DNA of 44,777 nucleotides from Balneolaceae bacterium (lineage in GTDB: Bacteria > Bacteroidota > Rhodothermia > Balneolales > Balneolaceae): positions 1 through 44,777 of the forward strand of contig SLLL01000078.1 of the NCBI GenBank assembly GCA_007134085.1, given 5' to 3'. The position numbers were made by a program, and so were the translations under genes. Numbering within the stretch: the stretch's first letter is position 1; the number at the start of each line of letters is the position of its first letter. This document shows, one piece after another, positions 8,893 to 17,899 of the stretch. The notes beneath the pieces were generated by a model. It searched no databases. It saw only the letters and a list, made by a program, of their open reading frames with translations, and had not been told where the DNA came from.

Positions 8893-9395
8893 TTTCACGC
8901 CAAGAAGAGCTTATCACTAAACTTGGGATGCAGCCACACCCGGAAGGTGGATTCTACGCTGAAACATATCGCAGCGAAGGGGTTCATCAAACAGGATCTG
9001 AACAGTTTCCGAATGGAAGAAACTACAAAACAGGCATTTACTATCTTCTTGGAAGCGGTGATATTTCGCATTTTCATCGAATCAAATCTGATGAGATGTG
9101 GCATCATTACGAAGGTTCACCCATCACCATACACATGATTCATCAGGATGGGCTCTATCGAGCAGCTTATCTTGGAAAGGATTTGGACAATCAGCAGCTG
9201 CCACAGCTTGTAGTACCTGCAAACACGTGGTTTGGCGTAACGGTGGATGATGAAGATAGCTATGCTCTTTGCGGATGCACTGTATCGCCGGGGTTTGACT
9301 TCCGGGACTTTGAAATGGCAGGCAGATATCAAATGCTGCAGGCATTTCCTGAGCATGAAGAGATCATTAAAATGCTTACGAAACCGGCTGTTTAA
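8889..9395 (+). CDS. Cupin superfamily protein (DUF985)
   Basis: This 168-residue protein has hallmark DUF985/Cupin_5 motifs: LGMQPHPEGGFYAETYRS near the N-terminus, IYYLLGSGDISHFHRIKSDEMWHHYEGSPI in the first cupin motif, and VVPANTWFGVTV plus CTVSPGFDFRDFEMA in the second half. The function of the family is not established; a metal or small-molecule beta-barrel pocket is expected. It is translationally coupled to the upstream glycerophosphodiesterase through an ATGA overlap. Its 3' end converges with the HemD-like gene, 17 nt away. Confidence 0.93.
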   Translation: MISRQEELITKLGMQPHPEGGFYAETYRSEGVHQTGSEQFPNGRNYKTGIYYLLGSGDISHFHRIKSDEMWHHYEGSPITIHMIHQDGLYRAAYLGKDLDNQQLPQLVVPANTWFGVTVDDEDSYALCGCTVSPGFDFRDFEMAGRYQMLQAFPEHEEIIKMLTKPAV

Positions 9396-9412
9396 GTTTT
9401 ATAGATTTTAAC

Positions 9413-10147
9413 TTACAGATTAGAAATCACTTTCGGCAGCTTACCCCAATCGCCGTTCAGGACAATCACGTCTTTTAATCCTTCTTTCTGAAATTTTCGG
9501 GTTACCCTACCGCCTGCTGCTATTAATTTTAGATTGGCAAAATTCAGATCAGGAAATGCGGTTTGTACCCGAAGAATGGATGACTCATTATGAAAAAGAA
9601 CGGCCGTTAAGGCGGAAATTTGAACCTGTTTTCGATAATCGTCTAACGTTTCGCGATCGAGGCTATCTTCAGAAAAAACCTGAAACTCAGCAAATGGCAT
9701 TTCGAGCTCAATCAAAAGCCCAGGAATTTCATCCGTTTTTTGATCACCTGATGGATACAGAACTGCGCCTTCATGTGAAATACGAAGCAAGAATTCGATC
9801 AAATCGATTGGGCGGGCATCATCTCGTGGTTTGATTGCGGGGATATTGAACTGTTCAAGGTACGTGGCCGTTGGCTGATCCATAACCAAATTGACAAGAT
9901 TTTTTATACGTTCCAGCTGTCCGTATTCTCGTGCCCATCGTAAAAAATAGCGTGCATGCAACCGGCTTCCATAGATTACATACGCAAATGAATCGAGCTG
10001 CCTCTCCACTTCTGCATGCATCTCTTCATCTACAGAATGATCATAGTTTTCGAGAGGAAGGTGTAGCAGAGCGGTTTCAATCGTTAAATCTGATGCGATT
10101 ATCTCTGGTACAATATCAGGATGTGCAGTGAATAAAATTTTCCCCAT
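9413..10147 (-). CDS. Uroporphyrinogen-III synthase-like protein
   Basis: This 244-residue protein has the two-lobe pattern of HemD. VIYGSRLHARYFLRWA sits at the place of the usual 'TSxxAVxxF' element in lobe one. GAVLYPSGDQ..IPGLLIEL matches the 'LxxxGxxxxxxLxxxL' element, TAVLFHNESSILRVQ the second serine element, and LIAAGGRVTRKFQKEGL the terminal 'GxxTAxxxxxxG' element. HemD closes hydroxymethylbilane to uroporphyrinogen III. HemD sequences diverge strongly, so this call rests on pattern, not on catalytic residues. Protoporphyrinogen oxidase lies 3 kb away on the same strand, which fits a heme role. Confidence 0.65.
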   Translation of the reverse strand: MGKILFTAHPDIVPEIIASDLTIETALLHLPLENYDHSVDEEMHAEVERQLDSFAYVIYGSRLHARYFLRWAREYGQLERIKNLVNLVMDQPTATYLEQFNIPAIKPRDDARPIDLIEFLLRISHEGAVLYPSGDQKTDEIPGLLIELEMPFAEFQVFSEDSLDRETLDDYRKQVQISALTAVLFHNESSILRVQTAFPDLNFANLKLIAAGGRVTRKFQKEGLKDVIVLNGDWGKLPKVISNL

Positions 10148-10164
10148 GTTGCGATGCGATTAGA

Positions 10165-11325
10165 TTAGAATACGTACCCCGCTCCAAAATAAATTCTCCA
10201 CGTTTCATTTGAAAATCCAACATCTCCCCTGATGATTAAATCCGGGTTTAAAAGTGTAAAGGCTGTACCAATCCCAAAAACTTGCTTCCAACCATCAAAA
10301 AAAGCGCCGGAATCGAAATCGGAATAAACACGGCCGGTATCCCAGAAGGTTTGCATGCCAATATCAATTCTATCATCAAATACACTAAAAAGCCATGTAC
10401 GAAGTTCGAGCATGCTAAGTACAGAGCTGTCTCCCCTGAAACGGTTTCTGTGATAACCTCGCAATCCATTTTCGTTTCCTATGATTGGCAGAGACCAGAA
10501 TGGTGCATCGCCAAGGGTATGCTCTGCCACCAATCTGTGAGCTATTGTAATGTTATGTCTAAGAGGAAAATAATGGCGAAAATCACCATTAAGGCTGGTG
10601 AAGCTAAAATTACTAAATAGAACAGAATGGCTTGTATTGAACCCAACTTCGTAACGCACGCCGGTGTTTGGAGAAAATTCGCTGTTTCGGCTGTCTGCAA
10701 TAAATCCAAACCCTGCTTTCACCACTCTTGCAGACCCAAAACCTTCGGGTTCATCACTAAAAAAGAGAGTTTCATCGCCTGTTGAGAGGCCGTTCACTCG
10801 CCAAAACGTCACATCACCAAAAAAATCGAGATTGCCACTTTCACCAAATGCTAAAATTCCCTTGCGTACTATATAGTTTAGGAAAAATTCCCTGTTTTCG
10901 TAAAAGTTGAAGCCATCTTCATATGCCGAATCTGAAAATTCAGAATCATTGCCGATACCAAAGTAGTGCCCCTTTCTTTCTCTCTGCCCAATAAAATCTA
11001 TCCTGCTTCGGATGTCAGACCCGAAAAGCCTCGTACGGTCGTACTCCAGTTTCGAGATTATTTCCCCATTCGTCGAGAAAGTTATATCCGTTTTAAGCAT
11101 GCTCAGAAACGGACGTAGATTTATATCGTAATTTATCCGTTGCAACAAACCACCTCCAATAAATCCCTGATCAGAGTTATACCCTAAAAGAGGCAGAACA
11201 GAGTAATAGCTGCCTATTTTGGCATCGGGTGGCAATGGATCGCGATCGGGTGGAATAACCTGTGCATTAGCATTATTGACAGAGATCAAAAAGAACAGGG
11301 CAAAAAAAAGTGGGAAAAGCCTCAT
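10165..11325 (-). CDS. Omp85/BamA-like outer-membrane beta-barrel protein
   Basis: This 386-residue protein has a signal peptide (MRLFPLFFALFFLISVNNANA) and then alternating amphipathic strands. The barrel features are IGSYYSVLPLLGYNSDQGFIGGGL, FGFIADSRNSEFSPNTGVRYEVGF, FRGDSSVLSMLELRTWLF, and a C-terminal strand ending in aromatic YFGAGYVF. This matches the 'surface antigen' barrel part of the Omp85 superfamily. POTRA repeats are absent, so it is not BamA itself. Exported substrate or function is unknown. It starts at the base after the AhpD-like gene's stop, so these two are one operon. Confidence 0.85.
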   Translation of the reverse strand: MRLFPLFFALFFLISVNNANAQVIPPDRDPLPPDAKIGSYYSVLPLLGYNSDQGFIGGGLLQRINYDINLRPFLSMLKTDITFSTNGEIISKLEYDRTRLFGSDIRSRIDFIGQRERKGHYFGIGNDSEFSDSAYEDGFNFYENREFFLNYIVRKGILAFGESGNLDFFGDVTFWRVNGLSTGDETLFFSDEPEGFGSARVVKAGFGFIADSRNSEFSPNTGVRYEVGFNTSHSVLFSNFSFTSLNGDFRHYFPLRHNITIAHRLVAEHTLGDAPFWSLPIIGNENGLRGYHRNRFRGDSSVLSMLELRTWLFSVFDDRIDIGMQTFWDTGRVYSDFDSGAFFDGWKQVFGIGTAFTLLNPDLIIRGDVGFSNETWRIYFGAGYVF

Positions 11326-11688
11326 TCAGAGTAAACCCTCTTCTTCCAAAATCTCAAGTGTGGTTACTGCGTGCCTGAAGTGTGGAATCACTATGCTGCC
11401 ACCAACCACAAGGGCAACGTTTAACGCATCTACAATCTCTTCTTTGGTTGAGCCGGTTTTTGCGCACTGCTCCAAATGGTAGTCAATACAGTCGTTGCAG
11501 CGGAGCACCGCAGATGCCACCAGGCCAAGCAACTCTTTGGTTTTACTGGGCAAAGCACCGTCTTTGTATGTGTTTGAATCGAGATTAAAAAAACGCTTTA
11601 CACCCAGATGATCCAGCCCTAATACTTTATCGTTAGCAGCCTGTCGGCTTTTTCTGAACTCTTCAAGCCTGTTCGAATTTGTGCTCAT
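11326..11688 (-). CDS. AhpD-like carboxymuconolactone decarboxylase-family protein
   Basis: The CMD core contains the redox motif SAVLRCNDCIDYHLEQCAKTGSTKEEIVDALNVA, i.e. CxxC followed by His four residues later, as in AhpD-type peroxidase partners. I chose M14 of the track ORF (11727) as the start because MSTNSNRLEEFRKSR begins the conserved part; the upstream 13 residues are not needed. The family includes alkylhydroperoxidase components and gamma-carboxymuconolactone decarboxylases. The CxxC supports the redox role. It is immediately followed by the Omp85-like gene and is divergent from the SGNH-type gene. Confidence 0.9.
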   Translation of the reverse strand: MSTNSNRLEEFRKSRQAANDKVLGLDHLGVKRFFNLDSNTYKDGALPSKTKELLGLVASAVLRCNDCIDYHLEQCAKTGSTKEEIVDALNVALVVGGSIVIPHFRHAVTTLEILEEEGLL

Positions 11689-11752
11689 AAAACTATTGAT
11701 TGCCAAGGATTCATTTTTCATATTCAACGCTGAAAGGTAAGAATTATCTCAT

Positions 11753-13258
11753 TTGTTTAGCAGAAGAAGATCATATAAACATAAGCTGGTTGCCATGGGC
11801 GACAGCATGGCTCAGGGGTTCAAAAACGGGGGGATCTATCGCACAGACCTCAGTTTTCCTGCACTTCTTGCGCGGTCTATGGGCAGCTCTGTTCAATTCG
11901 ATCAACCCTCCTTTTCTGCCCAGGCAGGCATCCCGATTAATATTGAGGTTTTGATCAGAGGGCTTGCAGAGAAATATGGCGATGAAATATCCCTGAGAAA
12001 CTCATTACCGGCAGCAAGAGAGATGTATAAAACCCTAAGCCGGATTAAGTCCTATTGGGATGGGCATCTAAAATCGCTTCAGGTTGATCAGCTCACACCC
12101 TACCACAATCAGGCAATCTGGGGATTTTCCATCAGCGATACCATGCTTATCAACGATCACTACAGCCGAAACTACTTAACGAATATGCGGCCACGCTACT
12201 CGGTTTTTAATGTGCTGCCCGATAATGCGATGTACACCACAGCACGGCTTGTGTTAAACCCATCCTTTAACACTGCAACTGAAAATAACACCATGCTGAA
12301 CAATGTTGATCTGCTTCAAAATGATGGTGGAATCGAGAATCTCATTGTTTGCATTGGGCACAATAACATTGTTGGCACTGTAACAAAACTGAGGATAGAC
12401 TTTTCCGAAAAAGAGGACCTGAATAATTACTACGCCGAACGAAAGTGTACGGTATTCAGGCCGGAACATTTCAAAGAGGAACTCTACACACTCTATTCAC
12501 ACATTTCGCGAATGAACGTGAAGAACGTCTTTGTGCCCACTATTCCTTACGTAACCATACCACCGGCAACACGGGGAGTTAACAAAAACGGGCAGCCATC
12601 AAATGGCGCATATTTCGATTATTACGCCCGCTTCTGGATTTGGGATGAGGATTTTGACCCTGAAAAACATCCCCATCTCACAAAAAATGACGCCATTTTG
12701 CTCGATCAGATTGTGGACCAGTATAATGAGATCATCAGGCGGCTGGCTGCTGAGTTTGATTTTAGTGTGGTACCAGTTGCACGCTATGTGAAAGCAGCAG
12801 CAAGGCGAAGGCATCCGAAGCAACACATTGAACCGTACCCATCAGAATTTATTGAGGCGTTAAAGAGAAATGAAAAAACAAACTATTTGGTGAATAATAA
12901 CGGATATCCGCGCATATCTACCGACTATCTCCGCCTTGATGATAAAACCGGCAGGCTCGACCGTGGAGGCATCTTCAGTTTGGATGGCCTTCACCCAACT
13001 ACGATTGGCTATGGGTTAATCGCAAATATGTACCGTATGAGTATGGAAAAACGTGGAGTGAAATTTGAGCACCCATTCGATTGGGATTTTGTAATAGAGA
13101 ACGAAACACTGGTTACAGATCCCCCACCGTTGATGCACGACCTCAGAAATCTTCTGCGCTTCTTAGCGATGACCGGGCAGGAGCGACTTACATTCTTTGG
13201 AAAAAATGTGCTCGAAATTCTTTTGGAAACATTTTCTTCAAGGCCGGAACTCGATTAA
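11753..13258 (+). CDS. Large SGNH/GDSL-type hydrolase (TTG start)
   Basis: SGNH blocks are recognisable in this 501-residue protein. Block I is KLVAMGDSMAQG (Ser18), a block-III-like IVCIGHNNIVG holds N204, and block V DGLHPTTIGYG holds D411 and H414. These would form the Ser-Asp-His triad of SGNH esterases. It is much longer than usual (~200-250 residues), with large inserts between blocks and an ~85-residue tail. No signal peptide is seen. The TTG at 11753 is required, since the first ATG would start inside beta-1 and a stop lies upstream. Substrate unknown. Its end overlaps the convergent protoporphyrinogen oxidase gene by 4 nt. Confidence 0.82.
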   Translation: MFSRRRSYKHKLVAMGDSMAQGFKNGGIYRTDLSFPALLARSMGSSVQFDQPSFSAQAGIPINIEVLIRGLAEKYGDEISLRNSLPAAREMYKTLSRIKSYWDGHLKSLQVDQLTPYHNQAIWGFSISDTMLINDHYSRNYLTNMRPRYSVFNVLPDNAMYTTARLVLNPSFNTATENNTMLNNVDLLQNDGGIENLIVCIGHNNIVGTVTKLRIDFSEKEDLNNYYAERKCTVFRPEHFKEELYTLYSHISRMNVKNVFVPTIPYVTIPPATRGVNKNGQPSNGAYFDYYARFWIWDEDFDPEKHPHLTKNDAILLDQIVDQYNEIIRRLAAEFDFSVVPVARYVKAAARRRHPKQHIEPYPSEFIEALKRNEKTNYLVNNNGYPRISTDYLRLDDKTGRLDRGGIFSLDGLHPTTIGYGLIANMYRMSMEKRGVKFEHPFDWDFVIENETLVTDPPPLMHDLRNLLRFLAMTGQERLTFFGKNVLEILLETFSSRPELD

Positions 13259-14601
13259 CCCGAAGCCACTCTGTCTGCCAGTTTCAATCCGTTCAGAATA
13301 CAGTCCGGCACAGAGATACCATGCCTGTAGTTGCCCGCCAAATACAAACCCGGGTTTTGATTTTCAATGGAATCAAATACCTGCAAAATTTCATCGTAGC
13401 CAACATGATATGCAGGTATTGATTTAGGCCAGTAGACGTGATCGATGAATGCAGGCTCACCCTCTGACCCAATAATATCCCTGAGTTCATCAAGTACAAT
13501 GGGCAGCAGCTTTTCGGTTTCAAGAGATCCAAGTTTTGGCTGACGGCCACCACCCACAAATACGGTGAGTAGATGATGCCCTGCAGGTGCTCTTTCCTCA
13601 AAAAGTGTTGATGAAAAGAGCGCACCAAGAACGGATCGGTTCTCTTTCTCAGGAACCAGAAAACCGAATCCGTCAAGCGGATGGCTCACCTGATCCTTCC
13701 TGAATCCAAGGCAAAAAACCGAAAGCGGTGGATAGTAAACTGATTGAATCTTTGCCATCTGCACTTTTTTAATCGACAGTAGTTCGGTGTTCCATTTGTA
13801 GAGCGGCGTATTTAAAACAACGGAATCAAAAGGCCCATACTGCTTTTTGCCTGAAATAAGATGCCAGCCGTCCAGCATTTTTTCGATACTTGATATTTCT
13901 GTGTTGAGATGAACTGTGTCTAACTTTGATGCAAGGATAGTTGGCATCTGGCCAATTCCGTCCCTGAATGAGATCAGTTCTCTTTTAATTCGTCCCGACT
14001 GTTTTCGCTTTTTAGCCCCAGCAAAACTTCCCCAAATAAGCGAACCGTACTCCTGCTCCAGGTTGTGCATCATCGGGAAAGCGTGCCTCAGGGAAAGTGA
14101 ATCAGGGCTGTTTGCAAAAATACCCGCCACAAAGGGGTTTATGGCATAATCAAGTATCTGCTGCCCAAGCCGGCGTTTAGTAAATTCTGCAACGGTTTGA
14201 TCCGGATTCGTACTTTTCGAAATAAACGGTTCTGCAAGCACCCTAAATTTTCCCTTCAGGCTAAAAAGTGGTGTTTTTACTGCGCCGGTTACAGAACCCG
14301 GAAGAGCTTCTAATTTGCCATTTTTTAAAATATATCTTTTTTCAGCAGATGGGTTTGCTGTTACTTTTTGGTCAAGTAGCCCGGTTTCTTCAAGAAACAC
14401 TTTTACAGTTTTGTCCTTCAGCAACATTGTGTTTGGGCCATATTCCACTTGCCAGCTACCACTTTTTACGGTTTTGATGGCGCCTCCCGGCAAGCTGTTT
14501 TTCTCGAACAGATGGCATTCAAAACCCTGTTTTTGCAATGTGTATGCTGTTACTAAACCGGTAATTCCTGCACCTATTATAGCTATTCGCTCTTTACTCA
14601 T
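13255..14601 (-). CDS. hemG: Protoporphyrinogen oxidase (HemY/HemG-type flavoprotein)
   Basis: This 448-residue FAD-dependent oxidase has the dinucleotide-binding motif IAIIGAGITGLVTAYTLQKQG (residues 6-26), the ENSLPGGAIKT-like FAD loop and WQVEYGPNTMLL. Also present are the mid-domain NPFVAGIFANSPDSLSLRHAFPMM and the C-terminal FAD segment GLYLAGNYRHGISVPDCILNG. It converts protoporphyrinogen IX to protoporphyrin IX, the penultimate step of heme synthesis (HemY in older nomenclature). It is divergent from a FecA-like receptor across ~133 bp that hold a perfect inverted repeat, suggesting shared iron-linked control. Confidence 0.94.
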   Translation of the reverse strand: MSKERIAIIGAGITGLVTAYTLQKQGFECHLFEKNSLPGGAIKTVKSGSWQVEYGPNTMLLKDKTVKVFLEETGLLDQKVTANPSAEKRYILKNGKLEALPGSVTGAVKTPLFSLKGKFRVLAEPFISKSTNPDQTVAEFTKRRLGQQILDYAINPFVAGIFANSPDSLSLRHAFPMMHNLEQEYGSLIWGSFAGAKKRKQSGRIKRELISFRDGIGQMPTILASKLDTVHLNTEISSIEKMLDGWHLISGKKQYGPFDSVVLNTPLYKWNTELLSIKKVQMAKIQSVYYPPLSVFCLGFRKDQVSHPLDGFGFLVPEKENRSVLGALFSSTLFEERAPAGHHLLTVFVGGGRQPKLGSLETEKLLPIVLDELRDIIGSEGEPAFIDHVYWPKSIPAYHVGYDEILQVFDSIENQNPGLYLAGNYRHGISVPDCILNGLKLADRVASG

Positions 14602-14643
14602 ACCATATCAAAACATTTTATACATGCTGAAGCAAATTCTCAC

Positions 14644-14664
14644 TATTTAGATATATTCTAAATA
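14644..14664. promoter_or_regulatory. Perfect inverted repeat, candidate metalloregulator operator
   Basis: TATTTAGA-TATAT-TCTAAATA is a perfect 8-5-8 dyad. It lies 43 bp upstream of the protoporphyrinogen oxidase start and about 70 bp upstream of the FecA-like receptor start. Two further half-site-like copies (TCTAAATT near 14690, TCTAAATA near 14706) lie closer to the receptor. The half-site resembles TTAGG-type DtxR sites (TTTAGA versus TTTAGG). A DtxR/MntR-family gene lies at 17900-18571. Binding by that protein is inference; Fur or another dimeric repressor is possible. Confidence 0.55.
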
Positions 14665-14734
14665 AGGTTGCCTTTCATTGGTTTTTCTTTCTAAATTGGA
14701 ATCAGTCTAAATAAAGAATTTAACAATTGAGATC

Positions 14735-16978
14735 TTGTCCACATTGTCCTGTTTCAAACTAACCTTCTCTGCACTTATTGGCACGCTAATTTTTTCGGCC
14801 GCTGCATTGGCGAAAGGTTCGCCAACTGCAGAAAGTGATACAACAAAAACCATCGATGAAATAATTCTGGATCGAATAACGGTTGTAGGGGCACCGGTTT
14901 GGATAAATTCCATTCCGGGTGCAGCAAGCTACATCAGCCCGGCTGATCTTCAGAGACAAAACTACACCGATATAAACAGGATTCTGCGAACAGTGAGCGG
15001 GATAAACATCCAGGAAGAAGACGGATTTGGCCTTCGCCCTAATATAGGCATGAGAGGTGCCGGTGTAGAACGCAGCACCAAAATTAACCTGATGGAAGAT
15101 GGTATTCTTGCTGCACCAGCCCCCTACTCTGCCCCTGCGGCATACTACTTTCCCAATATGGGCCGAATTAACTCTGTTGAGGTGAGAAAGGGGTCAGCCC
15201 AAATAAAATATGGGCCAAATACTACCGGTGGGGCTATTAATTTGATCTCTACCCCAATTCCCTCAAGTTTCGCCGGTATGGCTGAGCTAAGTATTGGCGA
15301 GAACAACTCGAACAAAGTTTATACGAACCTAGGCAATCAGCACAAGAATTTTGGATACATGGTAGAAGCGTTGCATATGGGCAATGATGGCTTCAAACAG
15401 TTGGATAACAACGGCAGCACCGGTTTTACAATCAACGATTTTCTCGGAAAGTTTATGGTCCGTACAAATCCTGATGCCCCGATATTTCAGCGGCTTGAGT
15501 TGAAGGCTGGATACAATGACCAATATTCAGACGAAACTTATCTTGGACTCACCCGGGATGATTTCGCCCGAACTCCACTTCGGCGATACGCCGGCTCACA
15601 GGCAGACCGCATGGATACCGAGCATATACAGTTGATGGCGAGACATTTTGCCCTCTTTTCAGATCATGTAGATCTAACCACAACTCTTTACAGAAATACG
15701 TTTTCGCGTGAGTGGTACAAATTGCAATCAGTAAACAATACAGGCCTCGCAAATGTTCTAAACCATCCGGAACAGCATCAATCGGCTTTAGCTGTACTTC
15801 GTGGCTCAGACAGTGATGACAATGCGCTGGTTGTTCGCTCAAACAACCGTACATATTATTCGCAAGGTGTTGAAAGTATTCTTGCCATTTCTTTCGATAC
15901 CGGAGAGATCAGAAATCAGGTTGAATTTGGTGTTCGCTTTCATCAGGATGAGGAAGACAGATTTCAGTTTGAAGACGGATACCGAATGCAAAATGGAGAG
16001 ATGGTACTGACAAGTGCAGGTGTACCCGGTACTCAGGCGAACAGAATTGGTTCGGCCACTGCACTTTCTATCTACTTGAAAGATCAAATTACTTACAACA
16101 GGCTCACTTTTTCACCGGGTATTCGGTTTGAAAATATCTGGTTCACAAACAGAAATTATGGCACTTCAGATGTTGAAAGAACAGGTGTTAATCTTATTGA
16201 AACGGAATACACCATCAGCGAATTTGTACCGGGTGCCGGAGTTACATTTAAATTATCTGATAATTTCACATTAATTTCCGGGGTTCACAGGGGATTTTCC
16301 CCTCCAAGCCCCGGTTCAGCAAGCGATACCCGCTCGGAACAAAGTATAAACTACGAATTAGGTTTCCGTTTTGCGGATAATCTTGTCAGATCTGAATTGA
16401 TTGGTTTTTATAACAACTACAGTAATCTGCTTGGATCTGATCTTGCTGCAGGTGGCGGTGGAGGTACTACTGCTCAGTTCAATGCCGGTAAAGTGAGGGT
16501 TTATGGAGTTGAATTTAGTACAAACACAGATTTTTCTGATCTGTTTGATTTTTCATCAGTTACATTTCCTTTCAACCTAAACTATACTTTCACAAATGCA
16601 ACATTCCGTTCTGATTTTGTGAGTGATTTTGGGCCATGGGGTAGTGTTGTTGCCGGCGATGAGATTCCATACATACCAAGACACCAGCTAAACGCCGCCC
16701 TTGGTTTTGGTAAAGGCGCTTATTCGTTAAATCTTAATACCGTTTTTTCACCACACATCAGAACGGTTGCAGGCAGCGGATCGCCAAATCTGAACGAACG
16801 TACGGACAGATACTTTTTGCTTGATCTGAGTAGTAATTATCAGGCAACATCATCAGTTAATCTTTTTGTGAACGTTAGAAATCTGCTTGATCAAACCTAC
16901 ATCGTATCTGACAGGCCGGCGGGTGTTCGTCCCGGACTGCCCCGCACATTTATGGGAGGCATGCGGTTTACTCTCTAA
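14735..16978 (+). CDS. TonB-dependent receptor, FecA/ferric-siderophore-like (TTG start)
   Basis: This 747-residue outer-membrane receptor has a signal peptide (LTFSALIGTLIFSAAALA) and a short N-terminal stretch with a TonB-box-like segment ITVVGA. The plug domain (~55-165) has INRILRTVSGINIQEEDGFGLRPNIGMRGAGVERSTKINLMEDG and GRINSVEVRKGSAQIKYGPNTTGGAINL, and a 22-strand-type barrel follows to the end. The plug wording is close to FecA-type ferric dicitrate receptors, but there is no N-terminal signalling domain. The substrate is probably an iron chelate. TTG at 14735 is the only start that keeps the signal peptide; a stop lies 27 nt upstream. Confidence 0.92.
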   Translation: MSTLSCFKLTFSALIGTLIFSAAALAKGSPTAESDTTKTIDEIILDRITVVGAPVWINSIPGAASYISPADLQRQNYTDINRILRTVSGINIQEEDGFGLRPNIGMRGAGVERSTKINLMEDGILAAPAPYSAPAAYYFPNMGRINSVEVRKGSAQIKYGPNTTGGAINLISTPIPSSFAGMAELSIGENNSNKVYTNLGNQHKNFGYMVEALHMGNDGFKQLDNNGSTGFTINDFLGKFMVRTNPDAPIFQRLELKAGYNDQYSDETYLGLTRDDFARTPLRRYAGSQADRMDTEHIQLMARHFALFSDHVDLTTTLYRNTFSREWYKLQSVNNTGLANVLNHPEQHQSALAVLRGSDSDDNALVVRSNNRTYYSQGVESILAISFDTGEIRNQVEFGVRFHQDEEDRFQFEDGYRMQNGEMVLTSAGVPGTQANRIGSATALSIYLKDQITYNRLTFSPGIRFENIWFTNRNYGTSDVERTGVNLIETEYTISEFVPGAGVTFKLSDNFTLISGVHRGFSPPSPGSASDTRSEQSINYELGFRFADNLVRSELIGFYNNYSNLLGSDLAAGGGGGTTAQFNAGKVRVYGVEFSTNTDFSDLFDFSSVTFPFNLNYTFTNATFRSDFVSDFGPWGSVVAGDEIPYIPRHQLNAALGFGKGAYSLNLNTVFSPHIRTVAGSGSPNLNERTDRYFLLDLSSNYQATSSVNLFVNVRNLLDQTYIVSDRPAGVRPGLPRTFMGGMRFTL

Positions 16979-17073
16979 GCAATCGGTATTATCAAAAGCT
17001 GCTTACTCACGATGAGTTTTTATTTTGTACGCCGATCTGTGTACCTTTGTAGCCGAATTAAGGTATGGAGTTT

Positions 17074-17892
17074 ATGAAAATTTCGGTTTTGGGATGTGGC
17101 TGGCTGGGCTTCCCGCTTGCACAACGCCTGCATTCACACAACTATTCAATAAAGGGTTCAACCACAACAGAGGCAAAGCTACAAACTCTCAGGCAGAACG
17201 GTATTACACCGTTTCTTATCAACTTGCCCAAATCGCTTGATGATGAAGCCATAATTCCGTTTTGGCAGAGTGATGTTCTGATTCTGAATGTACCACCCCG
17301 TTTGGGTAAAGGTGAATCAGCCGGCAGTTTTGTTAAGGCTACAGAACAAATTGTTGAGAAGTGCAGGCAACATAACCTTTCGTGGATCATTTTCACCAGT
17401 TCTACTTCTGTTTACAGTGAAACAGGTGGAATTACCAAAGAAGAAGATGCAGAGCCCGGCAGTGCATCCAGGCCAGCAGGTGAAGAGTTGCTTAAAGCCG
17501 AAGAGATTATCAAAAATTCCGGATTAGACTACACAATTCTTCGTCTTGGGGGTTTATACGGTTATGGAAGGCATCCAATAAAATATTTGAGCGGAAAAAA
17601 AGATCTTGACGGAGCATCAAAACCTGTAAACTTTGTTCATCAAACAGATTGTGTAAATGTAATCTGCGAAATAATCCGCCAGAAAAAGCGAAATGAAATT
17701 TATAATGTGGTTTCAGATGGCCACCCGCCACGTAAAGAATTTTATGAGAGTGCAGCCGAGCATTTCAATCTCCCAAAACCTCACTTTAAAGAATCAAACG
17801 GCAAAGTGTACAGGGTTGTATCGAATCAAAAGCTAAGGGAAGAGCTGCTTTACGATTTTTCCTATCCAAACCCAATGGATCACACACCCTGA
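17074..17892 (+). CDS. NAD(P)-binding SDR/epimerase-like protein (YeeZ-like)
   Basis: A Rossmann fold with the dinucleotide motif ISVLGCGWLGFPLAQRL opens this ~272-residue protein. An SDR-like region follows, with IIFTSSTSVYSETGGITKEEDAEPGSASRPAGEELLKAEEII (SxS and catalytic-region elements) and LRLGGLYGYGRHPIKYLSGKKD. The start at 17074 (M4 of the track ORF, MKISVLGCG) is preferred because the beta-strand begins there. Homologs such as YeeZ are annotated as epimerases with unknown substrates. It converges with the DtxR-type gene, 7 nt apart. Confidence 0.86.
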   Translation: MKISVLGCGWLGFPLAQRLHSHNYSIKGSTTTEAKLQTLRQNGITPFLINLPKSLDDEAIIPFWQSDVLILNVPPRLGKGESAGSFVKATEQIVEKCRQHNLSWIIFTSSTSVYSETGGITKEEDAEPGSASRPAGEELLKAEEIIKNSGLDYTILRLGGLYGYGRHPIKYLSGKKDLDGASKPVNFVHQTDCVNVICEIIRQKKRNEIYNVVSDGHPPRKEFYESAAEHFNLPKPHFKESNGKVYRVVSNQKLREELLYDFSYPNPMDHTP

Positions 17893-17899
17893 GTTATTC

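Noticed and set aside
9390-9416. Possible terminator between the cupin and HemD-like genes
   Set aside because: Only a 6-bp AT-rich stem (TAAGTT/AACTTA) is present, too weak to call.
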